Positions 16,019 to 24,727 of a DNA stretch of 36,350 bases are shown here, in pieces (within the stretch, counting starts at the first letter, position 1; each line of letters begins with the position of its first letter). Where the stretch lies: the NCBI GenBank assembly GCA_016928415.1, contig JAFGKU010000106.1, positions 1-36,350 on the forward strand, read 5' to 3'. The stretch is from Spirochaetales bacterium (lineage in GTDB: Bacteria; Spirochaetota; Spirochaetia; SZUA-6; JAFGRV01). Both the position numbers and the translations under genes were made by a program. The notes under the pieces are model-generated. The model saw nothing but the letters and a program-made list of their open reading frames with translations, searched no databases and had not been told where the DNA came from.

Positions 16019-19000
16019 ATGGAAGGTTTAATTTTAAAATGGAAACCAGGTAAATTACTCAGGAATCAGTTTTTATTAAAAATCATATTGATGGTTGTTT
16101 TTTTAATTACTCCAATATTTGCGCTTGCACAAAGTCCAGTATTTTCCAACTCACGGTTTACCTTTTATAGTGACAGATTGGAATCTAATGATTATTATCC
16201 CGGCACATACCGGTCAAATGACGGTGTCCAGTTCACCAAAGATGGCGAATGGACCTGGTCCGGAGCACGTGACGATACCCTGTATCTGCAAAGTTCTTTT
16301 CCGATCCTCGACGCGGCTTATTCCCTGGCAATTGCCGAGCTGCTGGATTACGTGGCCCCGGCAGGGACCACTAGCGATATGTTAGACGGCGGTTCACCGG
16401 GCAGCACCTATTATTACCCGTATTACTTTCTTAGTCATGGTTCTGATATCCGTGAATATACACGGGACACTTCCCAGCATACCGAATGGGGGGACAGTGT
16501 TATTGTAGACCCGTATATTTCAAAGGGCACACTATGGCGGCGCATGCATTTTGAAAACAACAGTATCCGGGAAGATGCGGTTGTTACTGCAGATTCGCTG
16601 CATATTATCCGGGCAATTTGGACCTATTTCAAAATTACCGGTGATACGAATTTGCTTGCCGATACCTGGAATTGCCTGTGGAATACGATAAATACCAAGG
16701 AAGTCGCCTCCCTGGACAGTGAAGGGCTCTGGTTCGGTTCCCCCTGGAGTGACAATAAAAGCGGATTCATGGATGACGCGCACTTTAACGAGCGTAATAC
16801 CAGCGTTAAGAGCCTGTATGCCAATACCATGGCCGCCGGGGCCTGGCAGGCGCTGGGAAATATTGCCTCTGTGCTGGGCAAGTCCGGTGAAGCGGCAACA
16901 TGCAACACCAAATATAATGCCTTAAAAACAGCCATCAATAATCATCTATACAGACCTGAATTCGGCACTTATTGCTATTATAAATATGAACCAACTAACA
17001 CGTATTATGATTACCGGGAAGATATCTCGGCAGGAATGGTTTATTTGTATGGGATAGCCGATGCATCTAGGACAATTACCTATCACAACCGCTTTGTAAA
17101 AACCGATTACGGGTACCGGAACGTGGACCCGGTGACCCATTATGGTGAAGCAAGTTATCATGGCGGTAATGTATGGAGTAATGAGGAAGGTTTTCATGCC
17201 TGGGCCATGGCAGAGTTAAAGAATCCTGATGTTGTGCGGGATATGCTTTTCTGGCAAGCAAGAGGGGGCCTGATTACAAAGTTGTACAGGGAGGGCACCA
17301 TAAATCCTTCTACCGGAGAATTGCATAATAATTATGCGCATACTGTATTTGATTGTATGACGTATCCATCTGTCTGGTCGCGGGGCGTATTCGGCATCCG
17401 GTACGAAACTAATGGCATTTATTTCGATCCATGTGTGCCTGTAAGTTTTGGCAATGATTTTTACGCGGTGCTCAATAACTTCACCTACAGAAACAGCACC
17501 CTGCGCATAATCCTGGTCGGAGCAGGGACAAATCTGGACCACATCACGCTTGACGGGGCAATCGTTTCCAGCATCCCCACTGATCTATCAGGAAGTCATG
17601 AGGTCAAACTGTTTATGTCCGGAAACAGCAATCCCGTCATTCCGCGGCCCCGTGCCCGGGTAACACGGTATGAAGCAGAAGCCGGGGAAACGAATGCTGC
17701 GATTGGATCCAAAGTGGCGGCATCCGCGGGCCGGTATGTAGGCGGAATGGACCTCGCCGGGACGTTTGTGAGTATCCCGGTTAATGTACCGGCAGCAGGG
17801 GATTATGAAATCGGAATCGGCTATGCCAATGGCAAAGAGGGAACAGCATACAGGAGTTTATACATAAATAACAGTCATGTCCTGGATGTTGATTTTCCGG
17901 TTACCGAAGGCTGGAGCAGCTTTACGGAACGTGACCCAATAACGGTAAACCTGAACGCGGGCAGCAATACCGTAAAAATCCAGACTGATTCAGGAGACGC
18001 TTACACGATTGATCTTGATTATATCGATGTTGTAGACCCGAACCCGACATCAACACCCACCCCAGTCGGCTTCCTGCAATATGAAGCGGAAAATTATGCT
18101 TCCCAGTCCGGCTGCATTATTGCCTCTAATCATGCGGGTTACTCCGGTACCGGTTTCCTGGATTACGGCGGTAATGCGACCTGGGCAGAGTGGAATAAAG
18201 TATATTGTTCCGTTACCGGAACAAAAACTATGACCTTTACCTATGCCAATGGTTCATCCGGCAACCGGCAATGCGCAATTACGGTAAACGGGAACGCGGC
18301 CGGTAATGTTGGTTTTACGCCAACAGGCGGGTGGACAATCTGGACAAAGGTTACGATCAATGTACCGATGAATTCAGGCAACAACACGGTGCGGGTTACG
18401 GCCAACACTGCCAGCGGCGGTCCGAACCTGGACGGCTTCAAGGTCGATCCGGCAACAGTTTTTACCCCGACACCTACAGCCACCCTAACCGCTACACCCA
18501 CCGCCATCCCGACAGCAACTCCAACTGACACACCAACAAGTTCAGATGAGGTTGATATTACGGACCTGGGGGGTTCAATCAGTGCCCAGTATTACGATTC
18601 ACCGGCAAACGAAGAAATTGACAAATTGATTGATAATAATGTAAATACGAAATATTTGACCTTTAATGCCAGCGGCTGGGTCCAGTACGCCGGTGTGTCC
18701 GCAGTTGTTACCAGCTACACCATCACTTCCGCCAATGATGCCGCGGAACGGGACCCGTATTCCTGGACCCTGTCCGGATCAAATGATGGTGCTGCCTGGT
18801 TTACCCTGGACAACCGCGGTAGTGAGGATTTCCCCAACAGGTTTGAAACTCGTTCGTTCAGCTTTGCAAACAGTACCAGTTATTCCTGGTACAGGCTTAA
18901 TATGAACAATAACAGCGGCACCATCCTGCAACTGGCTGAATGGGAGCTGTTTGGCACAACAGGGGGCAGCACTCCTGTCCGGGGATTAAACTATCAGTAT

Positions 19001-19399
19001 TATGAGGGAGCCTGGGACGTCTTACCGTCTTTCACTACCCTGTCACCGGTAAAAACCGGAACGGTCTCCAACTTTGACCTGTCCGAACGCAACACGGACG
19101 ATAACTTCGGGTTCCGGTTCACCGGGTTTATCAACATTACCACGGCAGGCACCTACACATTTTACACGACTTCGGACGACGGCAGTAAACTGTATATAAA
19201 CACCCAGGAAATCGTTAATAACGACGGGCTGCATGGTGCCGCGGAACAGTCCGGGTCGATCAACATGACAACCGGTATGAAAACAATCGAAGTGACCTTT
19301 TTTGAACTGGGTGGTGACCAGGTGCTTGAAGTAAGGTACGAGGGGCCGGGGATTGCCAGGCAGCTCATACCGGGGGCGGTATTGTACCTGAATCCTTGA
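16019..19399 (+). CDS. Secreted multimodular glycosidase-like protein with four accessory modules
   Basis: An 1126-residue secreted protein. Residues 1-38 are a signal peptide ending ALAQ. Residues 39-540 look like an (alpha/alpha)6-barrel glycosidase, with LWFGSPWSDNKSGFMDDAHF, a WQARGG block and HTVFDCMTYPSVWSRGVFG; the CAZy family is not clear to me. Two CBM6/CBM35-like modules follow, at about 550-672 (RYEAEAGETN...) and 685-815 (LQYEAENYASQSG...), joined by a Pro-Thr linker. A second longer TPTPTAT-type linker (about 816-842) leads to an F5/8 type C (CBM32-like) module (about 843-983, ending LAEWELFG) and a PA14 domain (about 984-1126, with YTFYTTSDDGSKLYIN). GGAGG lies eight bases before ATG. 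It probably acts on polysaccharide outside the cell. No operon partner. Confidence 0.9.
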   Translation: MEGLILKWKPGKLLRNQFLLKIILMVVFLITPIFALAQSPVFSNSRFTFYSDRLESNDYYPGTYRSNDGVQFTKDGEWTWSGARDDTLYLQSSFPILDAAYSLAIAELLDYVAPAGTTSDMLDGGSPGSTYYYPYYFLSHGSDIREYTRDTSQHTEWGDSVIVDPYISKGTLWRRMHFENNSIREDAVVTADSLHIIRAIWTYFKITGDTNLLADTWNCLWNTINTKEVASLDSEGLWFGSPWSDNKSGFMDDAHFNERNTSVKSLYANTMAAGAWQALGNIASVLGKSGEAATCNTKYNALKTAINNHLYRPEFGTYCYYKYEPTNTYYDYREDISAGMVYLYGIADASRTITYHNRFVKTDYGYRNVDPVTHYGEASYHGGNVWSNEEGFHAWAMAELKNPDVVRDMLFWQARGGLITKLYREGTINPSTGELHNNYAHTVFDCMTYPSVWSRGVFGIRYETNGIYFDPCVPVSFGNDFYAVLNNFTYRNSTLRIILVGAGTNLDHITLDGAIVSSIPTDLSGSHEVKLFMSGNSNPVIPRPRARVTRYEAEAGETNAAIGSKVAASAGRYVGGMDLAGTFVSIPVNVPAAGDYEIGIGYANGKEGTAYRSLYINNSHVLDVDFPVTEGWSSFTERDPITVNLNAGSNTVKIQTDSGDAYTIDLDYIDVVDPNPTSTPTPVGFLQYEAENYASQSGCIIASNHAGYSGTGFLDYGGNATWAEWNKVYCSVTGTKTMTFTYANGSSGNRQCAITVNGNAAGNVGFTPTGGWTIWTKVTINVPMNSGNNTVRVTANTASGGPNLDGFKVDPATVFTPTPTATLTATPTAIPTATPTDTPTSSDEVDITDLGGSISAQYYDSPANEEIDKLIDNNVNTKYLTFNASGWVQYAGVSAVVTSYTITSANDAAERDPYSWTLSGSNDGAAWFTLDNRGSEDFPNRFETRSFSFANSTSYSWYRLNMNNNSGTILQLAEWELFGTTGGSTPVRGLNYQYYEGAWDVLPSFTTLSPVKTGTVSNFDLSERNTDDNFGFRFTGFINITTAGTYTFYTTSDDGSKLYINTQEIVNNDGLHGAAEQSGSINMTTGMKTIEVTFFELGGDQVLEVRYEGPGIARQLIPGAVLYLNP

Positions 19400-19532
19400 A
19401 GAAATAATTAAAGAACTTAAACATCCTGTGCTGTCCATGCATTAAGGCAGTATAGGATGTAGAATTGCAAAATGGCTTGGGGAATATCCGTCAATTACCT
19501 GAACGGGGATATGGATAAGAATATTGCAGAAT

Positions 19533-19560
19533 AAAACGCCGCTGCCTTTCAGGCAGCGGC
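19533..19560 (-). terminator. Rho-independent terminator of the FAD/Fe-S gene
   Basis: A perfect 10-bp GC-rich stem (19551-19560 with 19538-19547) and a 3-base loop, followed on the minus strand by GTTTTAT. It stands just downstream of the minus-strand oxidoreductase stop at 19572. Confidence 0.78.
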
Positions 19561-19571
19561 AGGAATTCATT

Positions 19572-22500
19572 TCAAGCTGTTTTAAGATATTGTACCAGGG
19601 GCTGGGTAATCAGGGGAATCACATCCTTGAGCATGTGCGGCATCAGGTTGTCCATCACCCTGGGCAGCAGGTCGGGCATCTGCTCCATCATATAATCCGG
19701 CATGGGAACGAGTTTCCCGATTCTCTTCATCATGTCCGGTAATACCTTGGGCATCATCATGGGCAGAAAAATCGGGAACAGCACGGGGAACATGGGTTTC
19801 ATGAGTGTCAGCATGCCCGGTATTTTCCCCATCACCTTCATCATGCCTCCCATACCGAACGGCATGGCCTTTATCAGTTCCGGGAACATGTCCTTCATCA
19901 GGGCGGCAAAACCTTCCGGTGTCATCAGCTTGATCATCCCCTCAAAAACCCGCCATTGTTTCTTAACCTCGGGATTGGGGTTCGGTAATTTATAACCCAA
20001 ACGTTCGGCTGTGAACGCAGCCAGGTCTACCACTTCAACGGGAACTTTCCTTTTGTCCGCGGCAACCCGAAGCTGGAATTCACAGCAGGGACAGAGGGCC
20101 ACGACCTTATTGGCATCCACACTCAAAGCCTCCTCCAGCCGCATCTGTCCTATTTCCGCCGCTACGTCAGGCTCCTTTATAAGGGTGAGGACACTTCCGC
20201 AGCAATGCGCGTTTTCCCGGTTAAAGGGCATTTCCACAAAATCAACACCGGGTATGGCCTTGATCATGTCCCGCGGCGGGTCGTAGACTCCCGAGACCCT
20301 GCCCATGTGGCAGGAATCGTGCCAGGTGACTTTTTCCTTTTCATGGCCGTTTCCCGGGAACGTGAAATCACCGCTTTTAATTTTCCCGGCAATCACCTCG
20401 CTGTAATGCTTTGTCTTGATATCGAATTCAATCCCAAGCTTTTTGGCCCACTTGGGATAAACATGCCGCCACATCATGTCGCAGGCCGGGCAGGAGCAGA
20501 CCACCGTGGACGCTCCCGTTTTTTTAACGGCCTTGATGTTCTTCTGGATCGTTTCGGCAAATTCGTCCCACTTCCCGGCGACCAGCATGGGTGTGCCGCA
20601 GCAGCTTTCCTCCTCGCCGGTATAGGCAAAATCAACACCGGCGTCGTGCAGCAACCTGACGCTGGCAATTCCGATATCATGTTCCACGTAACTGGCCGTG
20701 CATCCGGCAAAATAGGCGTATTCCGCCTTTTTGTCCGTATGTTCGGCCTTCAGGTCCTCCGGGAACCAGACAGACCGGTCCTTCCTGTACCCGGCCCAGA
20801 TGTCCCCTTCCTTCTGGAGCGCGGCTGACATCATTTCAAACGGGGGGAAAGTCATCCTGTTTTCTTTATGTATGAGTTTGCCGCGCAGCTTCATCCAGCT
20901 TTCCTCTATAGGCAGGGAAGCGGAACAGCGGTTGTTGCATAACTCACATGTAGTGCACACCAGGAACGTGTCTATCACCTGCTGGTTCCATTGTTCCCGT
21001 TTTGCCAGGCGTTCCCTTATCCAGTACCACTTGCCCCTGGGGCTTTGGCTTTCCCACCCCCTGCCGTAGAACTGGTCGCACTCTTCCACGCAGAATCCGC
21101 ACTGGGAGCAGGCATAGGCATACCAGGCAACATCTCCGGGGATATCCTTTACTTTCGGCTTGATCCGCTCGCCTATCCTGGTGCGGGCCAGGTTACCGAA
21201 CGGGCGGATAAACGAGGCGAAAGCCCAGGCCAGCCTGATGGCAAGCGACAGGATACCGCCGCCGCCTATCACCTTGCCGGGGTTGAGAATATTTTTCGGG
21301 TCAATCTGCTTCTTATATTCCCTGAGCCTCTGCTTTTTTCCACGCCCCAAAATGAGGTCGGCCTTTGCCGAAAAATATTTTCCCGTTGCATACGGTCTGC
21401 CCCCATGTTTGACCGCTATCTTCATTATGGACAGGACCAATGCAAATATGAAATTGAATTTAAAAGTCCGGCTGTCTCCCGGTATGAAGCCGAGGATAAC
21501 GACTTCCGGCTTTCCGCCCTGACCGCTTTTGACAAGGATGCCTTCCTTTACGATGGGCTGATGCACCTTGGCCCCAATTTCCTCGAGCACGACATCCATC
21601 TTTTCAAGCGGGACGATGATCTCGGCGGGAACAAGGGAGGGCCCCAGCCGTTTTATGGACATCAGCTTGAACCGGTTTTCCCATTCATGCTCCGTCATGA
21701 TCTCCGACAGGGGATTCATCCCGAATTCCTTTTGCAGGCGTTCAAGCGATTCTTCCACCAGTGTTTTGTTTTCTTCCGTGTAAGCGATAAGCGTGATGTA
21801 TTCCCTGGGCAGGTTCACAGGCTCTTCCGCCGGACAATCATGGTGAAGCCGGAGCGGCACACTTCTTTTCAGTTCAGCCATTTTGGGATTGATAAACAGG
21901 ACAGACCAGAGCGGTAAATTCTTTTCCGATATTTTCATCAGGAATCGGTTAAAAACCCTCACATCCGGATGGGAACAGGCTTTTTTCAGCAGGACTTTCA
22001 GCGGCATGACCCTGATGGTAACTTCGCTGATGATACCCGTTATTCCCTCGGCTTCATAAACCATGTCCAGGTCCTTGCCGAACAGGGTTTTCACCGCGCC
22101 GTCTGCGGCAACTATCTTGATCTTTTCAATATTATCCTTGAACCAGCCGGCGGAGTAGGAGCCTATACCGGCGCCTCCCTGGGCTGCCCAACCGGCCACG
22201 GTCGAGGAGGGATAGGAGGTGGGATACAGCCTTAGCATCAAACCGTTTCGAATCAATTCCTTTTCCAGGGCTTCCCAGACAATACCCGGCTGAACGGTGA
22301 CCGTCAGATTACCCTTATTAATAGAAAGAACCTTCCGCATCCTGAAAAAATCCACTACGAGACCATTCTTCTTCGGCAGGACGCCGCCGTATCCCGAAGT
22401 AGCCTTGCCGCGCGGTGTCACCTTTATTCCATTATCATTGGCCCAATGAAGAAGCCAGGATATTTCACCCTCTGATTCCGGCTGCACGATGGCGCCCGGA

Positions 22501-22646
22501 ATCGTGTTCCCCACCAGCGGGGCAATTAAATTCGGCAGTTCCCCCACGTCGTGGCTGTATACCTTGCATTCAAACCGGTCATCATTAAACCTGTCCCGGA
22601 ACATCCGTTTTAAATTTTCCCTTTTCTTGCGATTCAAGCTCGCCAT
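19572..22646 (-). CDS. FAD-linked oxidase / Fe-S oxidoreductase fusion with Met-Pro-rich tail
   Basis: A 1024-residue oxidoreductase resembling a fusion of GlcD or D-lactate dehydrogenase with GlpC. Residues about 50-225 are a PCMH-type FAD domain (PRGKATSGYGG, GGAGIGSYSAGWFKDN) and about 250-470 the FAD-oxidase C domain, ending at IDPKNILNPGKV. Two 4Fe-4S clusters follow: CSQCGFCVEEC (about 510) and CTTCELCNNRC (about 563). Two CCG domains then appear (FAGCTASY with ESCCGTP, about 650-686; HDSCHMGR with AHCCGS and CPCC, about 778-855), likely binding a further Fe-S centre. Residues 905-1024 form a tail with 24 Met and 17 Pro. The substrate is probably a 2-hydroxy acid such as lactate or glycolate, but this is inferred. 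AGGAGG precedes ATG. Transcribed after the ArsR gene, probably as one operon. Confidence 0.93.
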   Translation of the reverse strand: MASLNRKKRENLKRMFRDRFNDDRFECKVYSHDVGELPNLIAPLVGNTIPGAIVQPESEGEISWLLHWANDNGIKVTPRGKATSGYGGVLPKKNGLVVDFFRMRKVLSINKGNLTVTVQPGIVWEALEKELIRNGLMLRLYPTSYPSSTVAGWAAQGGAGIGSYSAGWFKDNIEKIKIVAADGAVKTLFGKDLDMVYEAEGITGIISEVTIRVMPLKVLLKKACSHPDVRVFNRFLMKISEKNLPLWSVLFINPKMAELKRSVPLRLHHDCPAEEPVNLPREYITLIAYTEENKTLVEESLERLQKEFGMNPLSEIMTEHEWENRFKLMSIKRLGPSLVPAEIIVPLEKMDVVLEEIGAKVHQPIVKEGILVKSGQGGKPEVVILGFIPGDSRTFKFNFIFALVLSIMKIAVKHGGRPYATGKYFSAKADLILGRGKKQRLREYKKQIDPKNILNPGKVIGGGGILSLAIRLAWAFASFIRPFGNLARTRIGERIKPKVKDIPGDVAWYAYACSQCGFCVEECDQFYGRGWESQSPRGKWYWIRERLAKREQWNQQVIDTFLVCTTCELCNNRCSASLPIEESWMKLRGKLIHKENRMTFPPFEMMSAALQKEGDIWAGYRKDRSVWFPEDLKAEHTDKKAEYAYFAGCTASYVEHDIGIASVRLLHDAGVDFAYTGEEESCCGTPMLVAGKWDEFAETIQKNIKAVKKTGASTVVCSCPACDMMWRHVYPKWAKKLGIEFDIKTKHYSEVIAGKIKSGDFTFPGNGHEKEKVTWHDSCHMGRVSGVYDPPRDMIKAIPGVDFVEMPFNRENAHCCGSVLTLIKEPDVAAEIGQMRLEEALSVDANKVVALCPCCEFQLRVAADKRKVPVEVVDLAAFTAERLGYKLPNPNPEVKKQWRVFEGMIKLMTPEGFAALMKDMFPELIKAMPFGMGGMMKVMGKIPGMLTLMKPMFPVLFPIFLPMMMPKVLPDMMKRIGKLVPMPDYMMEQMPDLLPRVMDNLMPHMLKDVIPLITQPLVQYLKTA

Positions 22647-22691
22647 AAAATCCTCCTGTAATTTTACAATGAATCCCTGAAATGCCCTGTT

Positions 22692-23009
22692 TCAATGCGC
22701 TTCAGTCAAGATACTCTGGTTTCTTTTAATCCAGCTTTTCAACACTTCCTTCATGATCCCCGTGGCTTTAAGGATCCTTTTATCACCGATTTTATAATAG
22801 ATATGAAGTCCTTCCCTTCTTGAGATGATAACCCCTTTTTGCTGTAGAAGATTCATGTGCTGGGATAGATTGGCCTTGCTCACCTTGACCTTTTTCAAAA
22901 TTTCGGTGGCGTTCATTTCCTTGTCCTGTAAAATGTCAAGGATGGCCAGGCGAACGGGATTGGCGATCGTTTTGCATATTTCGGCATGCAGCCTGTAAAA
23001 ATCATTCAT
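22692..23009 (-). CDS. ArsR-family transcriptional regulator
   Basis: A 105-residue winged-helix protein. The HTH region reads ANPVRLAILDILQDKEMNATEILKKVKVSKANLSQHMNLLQQKGVI (shown here in meaning only; key parts NPVRLAILDIL and KANLSQHMNLL), followed by the wing REGLHIYYKI. The usual ArsR metal box ELCVCDL is replaced by EMNATEIL and the only cysteine is Cys12, so it is not a classical alpha-3 metal sensor; a redox or other ligand is possible. It lies 45 bases upstream of the FAD/Fe-S gene and probably controls that operon and itself through the dyad at 23049-23084. Confidence 0.93.
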   Translation of the reverse strand: MNDFYRLHAEICKTIANPVRLAILDILQDKEMNATEILKKVKVSKANLSQHMNLLQQKGVIISRREGLHIYYKIGDKRILKATGIMKEVLKSWIKRNQSILTEAH

Positions 23010-23048
23010 TCTACCGCAAATTTCCTTTCAAAAACCATATAGTTTAGA

Positions 23049-23084
23049 AGTTCATTAACTAATATAATACTGAATTTACGAACT
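23049..23084. promoter_or_regulatory. Dyad operator overlapping the arsR promoter
   Basis: AGTTCATTAACT (23049-23060) and AATTTACGAACT (23073-23084) form an inverted repeat matching at 9 of 12 positions around a 12-base AT-rich centre. It spans the space between the -35 and -10 elements of the minus-strand promoter, which is the usual place for an autoregulatory ArsR-type operator. Confidence 0.55.
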
Positions 23085-23089
23085 GTCAA
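23061..23089 (-). promoter_or_regulatory. Sigma-70 promoter of arsR
   Basis: On the minus strand TTGACA (23089-23084) and TATATT (23066-23061) are separated by exactly 17 bases. Both boxes are near consensus and lie about 50 bases before the arsR ATG at 23009. Confidence 0.8.
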
Positions 23090-23146
23090 GCCGAATTATT
23101 GACTATTGCCGTTTTTTATCAGGCATGCTTACGTAAAAGAAAGATG

Positions 23147-23174
23147 TTGACAAATCATAATTTTACTTTACAAT
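23147..23174 (+). promoter_or_regulatory. Sigma-70 promoter of the caspase-like operon
   Basis: TTGACA at 23147-23152 and TACAAT at 23169-23174, 16 bases apart, about 27 bases before the ATG at 23201. It diverges from the arsR promoter across about 60 bases. Confidence 0.75.
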
Positions 23175-23200
23175 AGACAAAAAAAAGAAAAGCGAAAAAA

Positions 23201-24727
23201 ATGAAAAAGACAATTTTATTATTTCTCACAACATTATTAATCATACTTATTCCTGTTCATACTTGGAGCCAGACCGGACCAGCTGCCAATAACCAGGAGC
23301 CGGCCGGATGCAACACAAAGAGTGTTTTTGAAAATGTGATCCCGCAAAAAACGACTGTCTTCTTAGTCGGCAACAACTTATACCGTCCCGGGTCGGGTTA
23401 CGATGTTCTGACGCAAAGTCATAATGACACCATACTTATACGTGAAATCCTCGCGGAATGCTGCAAGGCGGACAGGGAAAAAATCCGGCTTTATGAGGAC
23501 CTCACTCTCGGCGAGTTCAAGGAAGCATTCGAAAAATTCAGGAATACCTTTACTGAGGATGAAATCGTCATTGTATATTACAGCGGACACGGGGAATCGA
23601 ACGGTTCCCTCGTATTCACGGACGGCGGAACGCTGCCGGCCCAGCAGCTGAAGGACCTGGTCAATTCATTCACCAATGACACGGTGCTTATCATTGACGC
23701 CTGCTACTCCGGTAATAATGAAGGCCCGGCGGAATTCGGCCCTGATGAAGTGCCGTACAGGGATAACTGCATCAGGATCTACGCTTCGCTCGCCCACCTG
23801 CTTGCCAAGGAAATCACGTATGACAATCCCTTTTTCAGCGTGGTTCTTCCCTTCTACAGGGATGTTCTCCATTTGAATAATATTGATGGGAACGGGTACT
23901 TCACTGCGCTCATCGGGATGTTTTTCGCACAGTACAGGTTCCAGAAGGAAGAAAACGTTTCTTATCAGGACATCGTGTATTCCGTGACAAACAAGGCAAA
24001 GGTTTATGTGGAAACCCTTGCCAAAACAAAAGGCACGGAACAGAAAGGGGCATGGGAAGAGGCGGTTTACAGGCTCAACCAGCTGCCCAAAATCCACCCG
24101 GCCGACAGGAAGATCTCCTTTCAAAATGAAAATCACGCCTTCATGATTCTCCAAAAGGAAAAGATACAGTACAGGCCCGAGAATAATCATATTTCGCTCA
24201 CCTATGACGCAACAGCCACGATCACACTCCCTCCCTATGACAAATCTTTGGGGATAGGCGCAATGCCGATGGTCTCGGTCATGTACAATATTCCTATTGG
24301 GTGGGGTATCCTGGGGTTCGGTATCCTGGCAGGCACACAATGGACAACCACAAACCAGGGCAGCAGCTATCCGTACAATCTCCTCATGTACCCGCTCGCC
24401 CTCCATACAAGGTATTGCTCAAATCTTGAAAGCCCGTTTTATTTCATTCTCGACCTCAGTGCAGGAGCGGGGATCGTCCAACTTCTGTTTGTTAATCCTT
24501 CTGATTTTCCGAAAAATTCGACGGATTTCAAATTCTACTGGAATATGTCCCTCGGGTTCGGCGTCAACATTTCAAAGTACTGGGGAATTACCGCTTCAAT
24601 CGGGTATACGCAGCTTCATCCCCATGCAGACATATATCATTTTCTTGCACCCGGCATAAGTGTCATTCACAACTTGACCGGAACACAAAATACAATCAAG
24701 GAAGAATTCCATGAAAACAAAAATTGA
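23201..24727 (+). CDS. Secreted caspase-like (C14) protein with C-terminal beta-barrel-like domain
   Basis: A 508-residue exported protein. Residues 1-23 are a signal peptide ending TWSQ. Residues 50-270 resemble a caspase/metacaspase-type p20 domain: KTTVFLVGNN, then VIVYYSGHGESNG with catalytic His130 and TVLIIDACYSG with catalytic Cys168. Both dyad residues are present, so activity is plausible. Residues about 325-495 are made of alternating polar/hydrophobic strands with many Gly, Tyr and Phe (ILDLSAGAGIVQLLF, WNMSLGFGVNISKYWGITAS, IGYTQLHPHADIYHFLAPG), the pattern of a small outer-membrane beta-barrel. This would place the protease in the periplasm or on the cell surface. There is no ribosome site of note; the start is set by the signal peptide. 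Its last 17 bases overlap the lipoprotein gene. Confidence 0.85.
   Translation: MKKTILLFLTTLLIILIPVHTWSQTGPAANNQEPAGCNTKSVFENVIPQKTTVFLVGNNLYRPGSGYDVLTQSHNDTILIREILAECCKADREKIRLYEDLTLGEFKEAFEKFRNTFTEDEIVIVYYSGHGESNGSLVFTDGGTLPAQQLKDLVNSFTNDTVLIIDACYSGNNEGPAEFGPDEVPYRDNCIRIYASLAHLLAKEITYDNPFFSVVLPFYRDVLHLNNIDGNGYFTALIGMFFAQYRFQKEENVSYQDIVYSVTNKAKVYVETLAKTKGTEQKGAWEEAVYRLNQLPKIHPADRKISFQNENHAFMILQKEKIQYRPENNHISLTYDATATITLPPYDKSLGIGAMPMVSVMYNIPIGWGILGFGILAGTQWTTTNQGSSYPYNLLMYPLALHTRYCSNLESPFYFILDLSAGAGIVQLLFVNPSDFPKNSTDFKFYWNMSLGFGVNISKYWGITASIGYTQLHPHADIYHFLAPGISVIHNLTGTQNTIKEEFHENKN

Noticed and set aside
20991..21917. Long plus-strand frame of 308 codons inside the FAD/Fe-S gene
   Set aside because: Opposite-strand shadow of a gene with many conserved Cys motifs; no ribosome site.
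23666..24406. 246-codon minus-strand frame inside the caspase-like gene
   Set aside because: Antisense shadow of a gene with clear signal peptide and dyad motifs.
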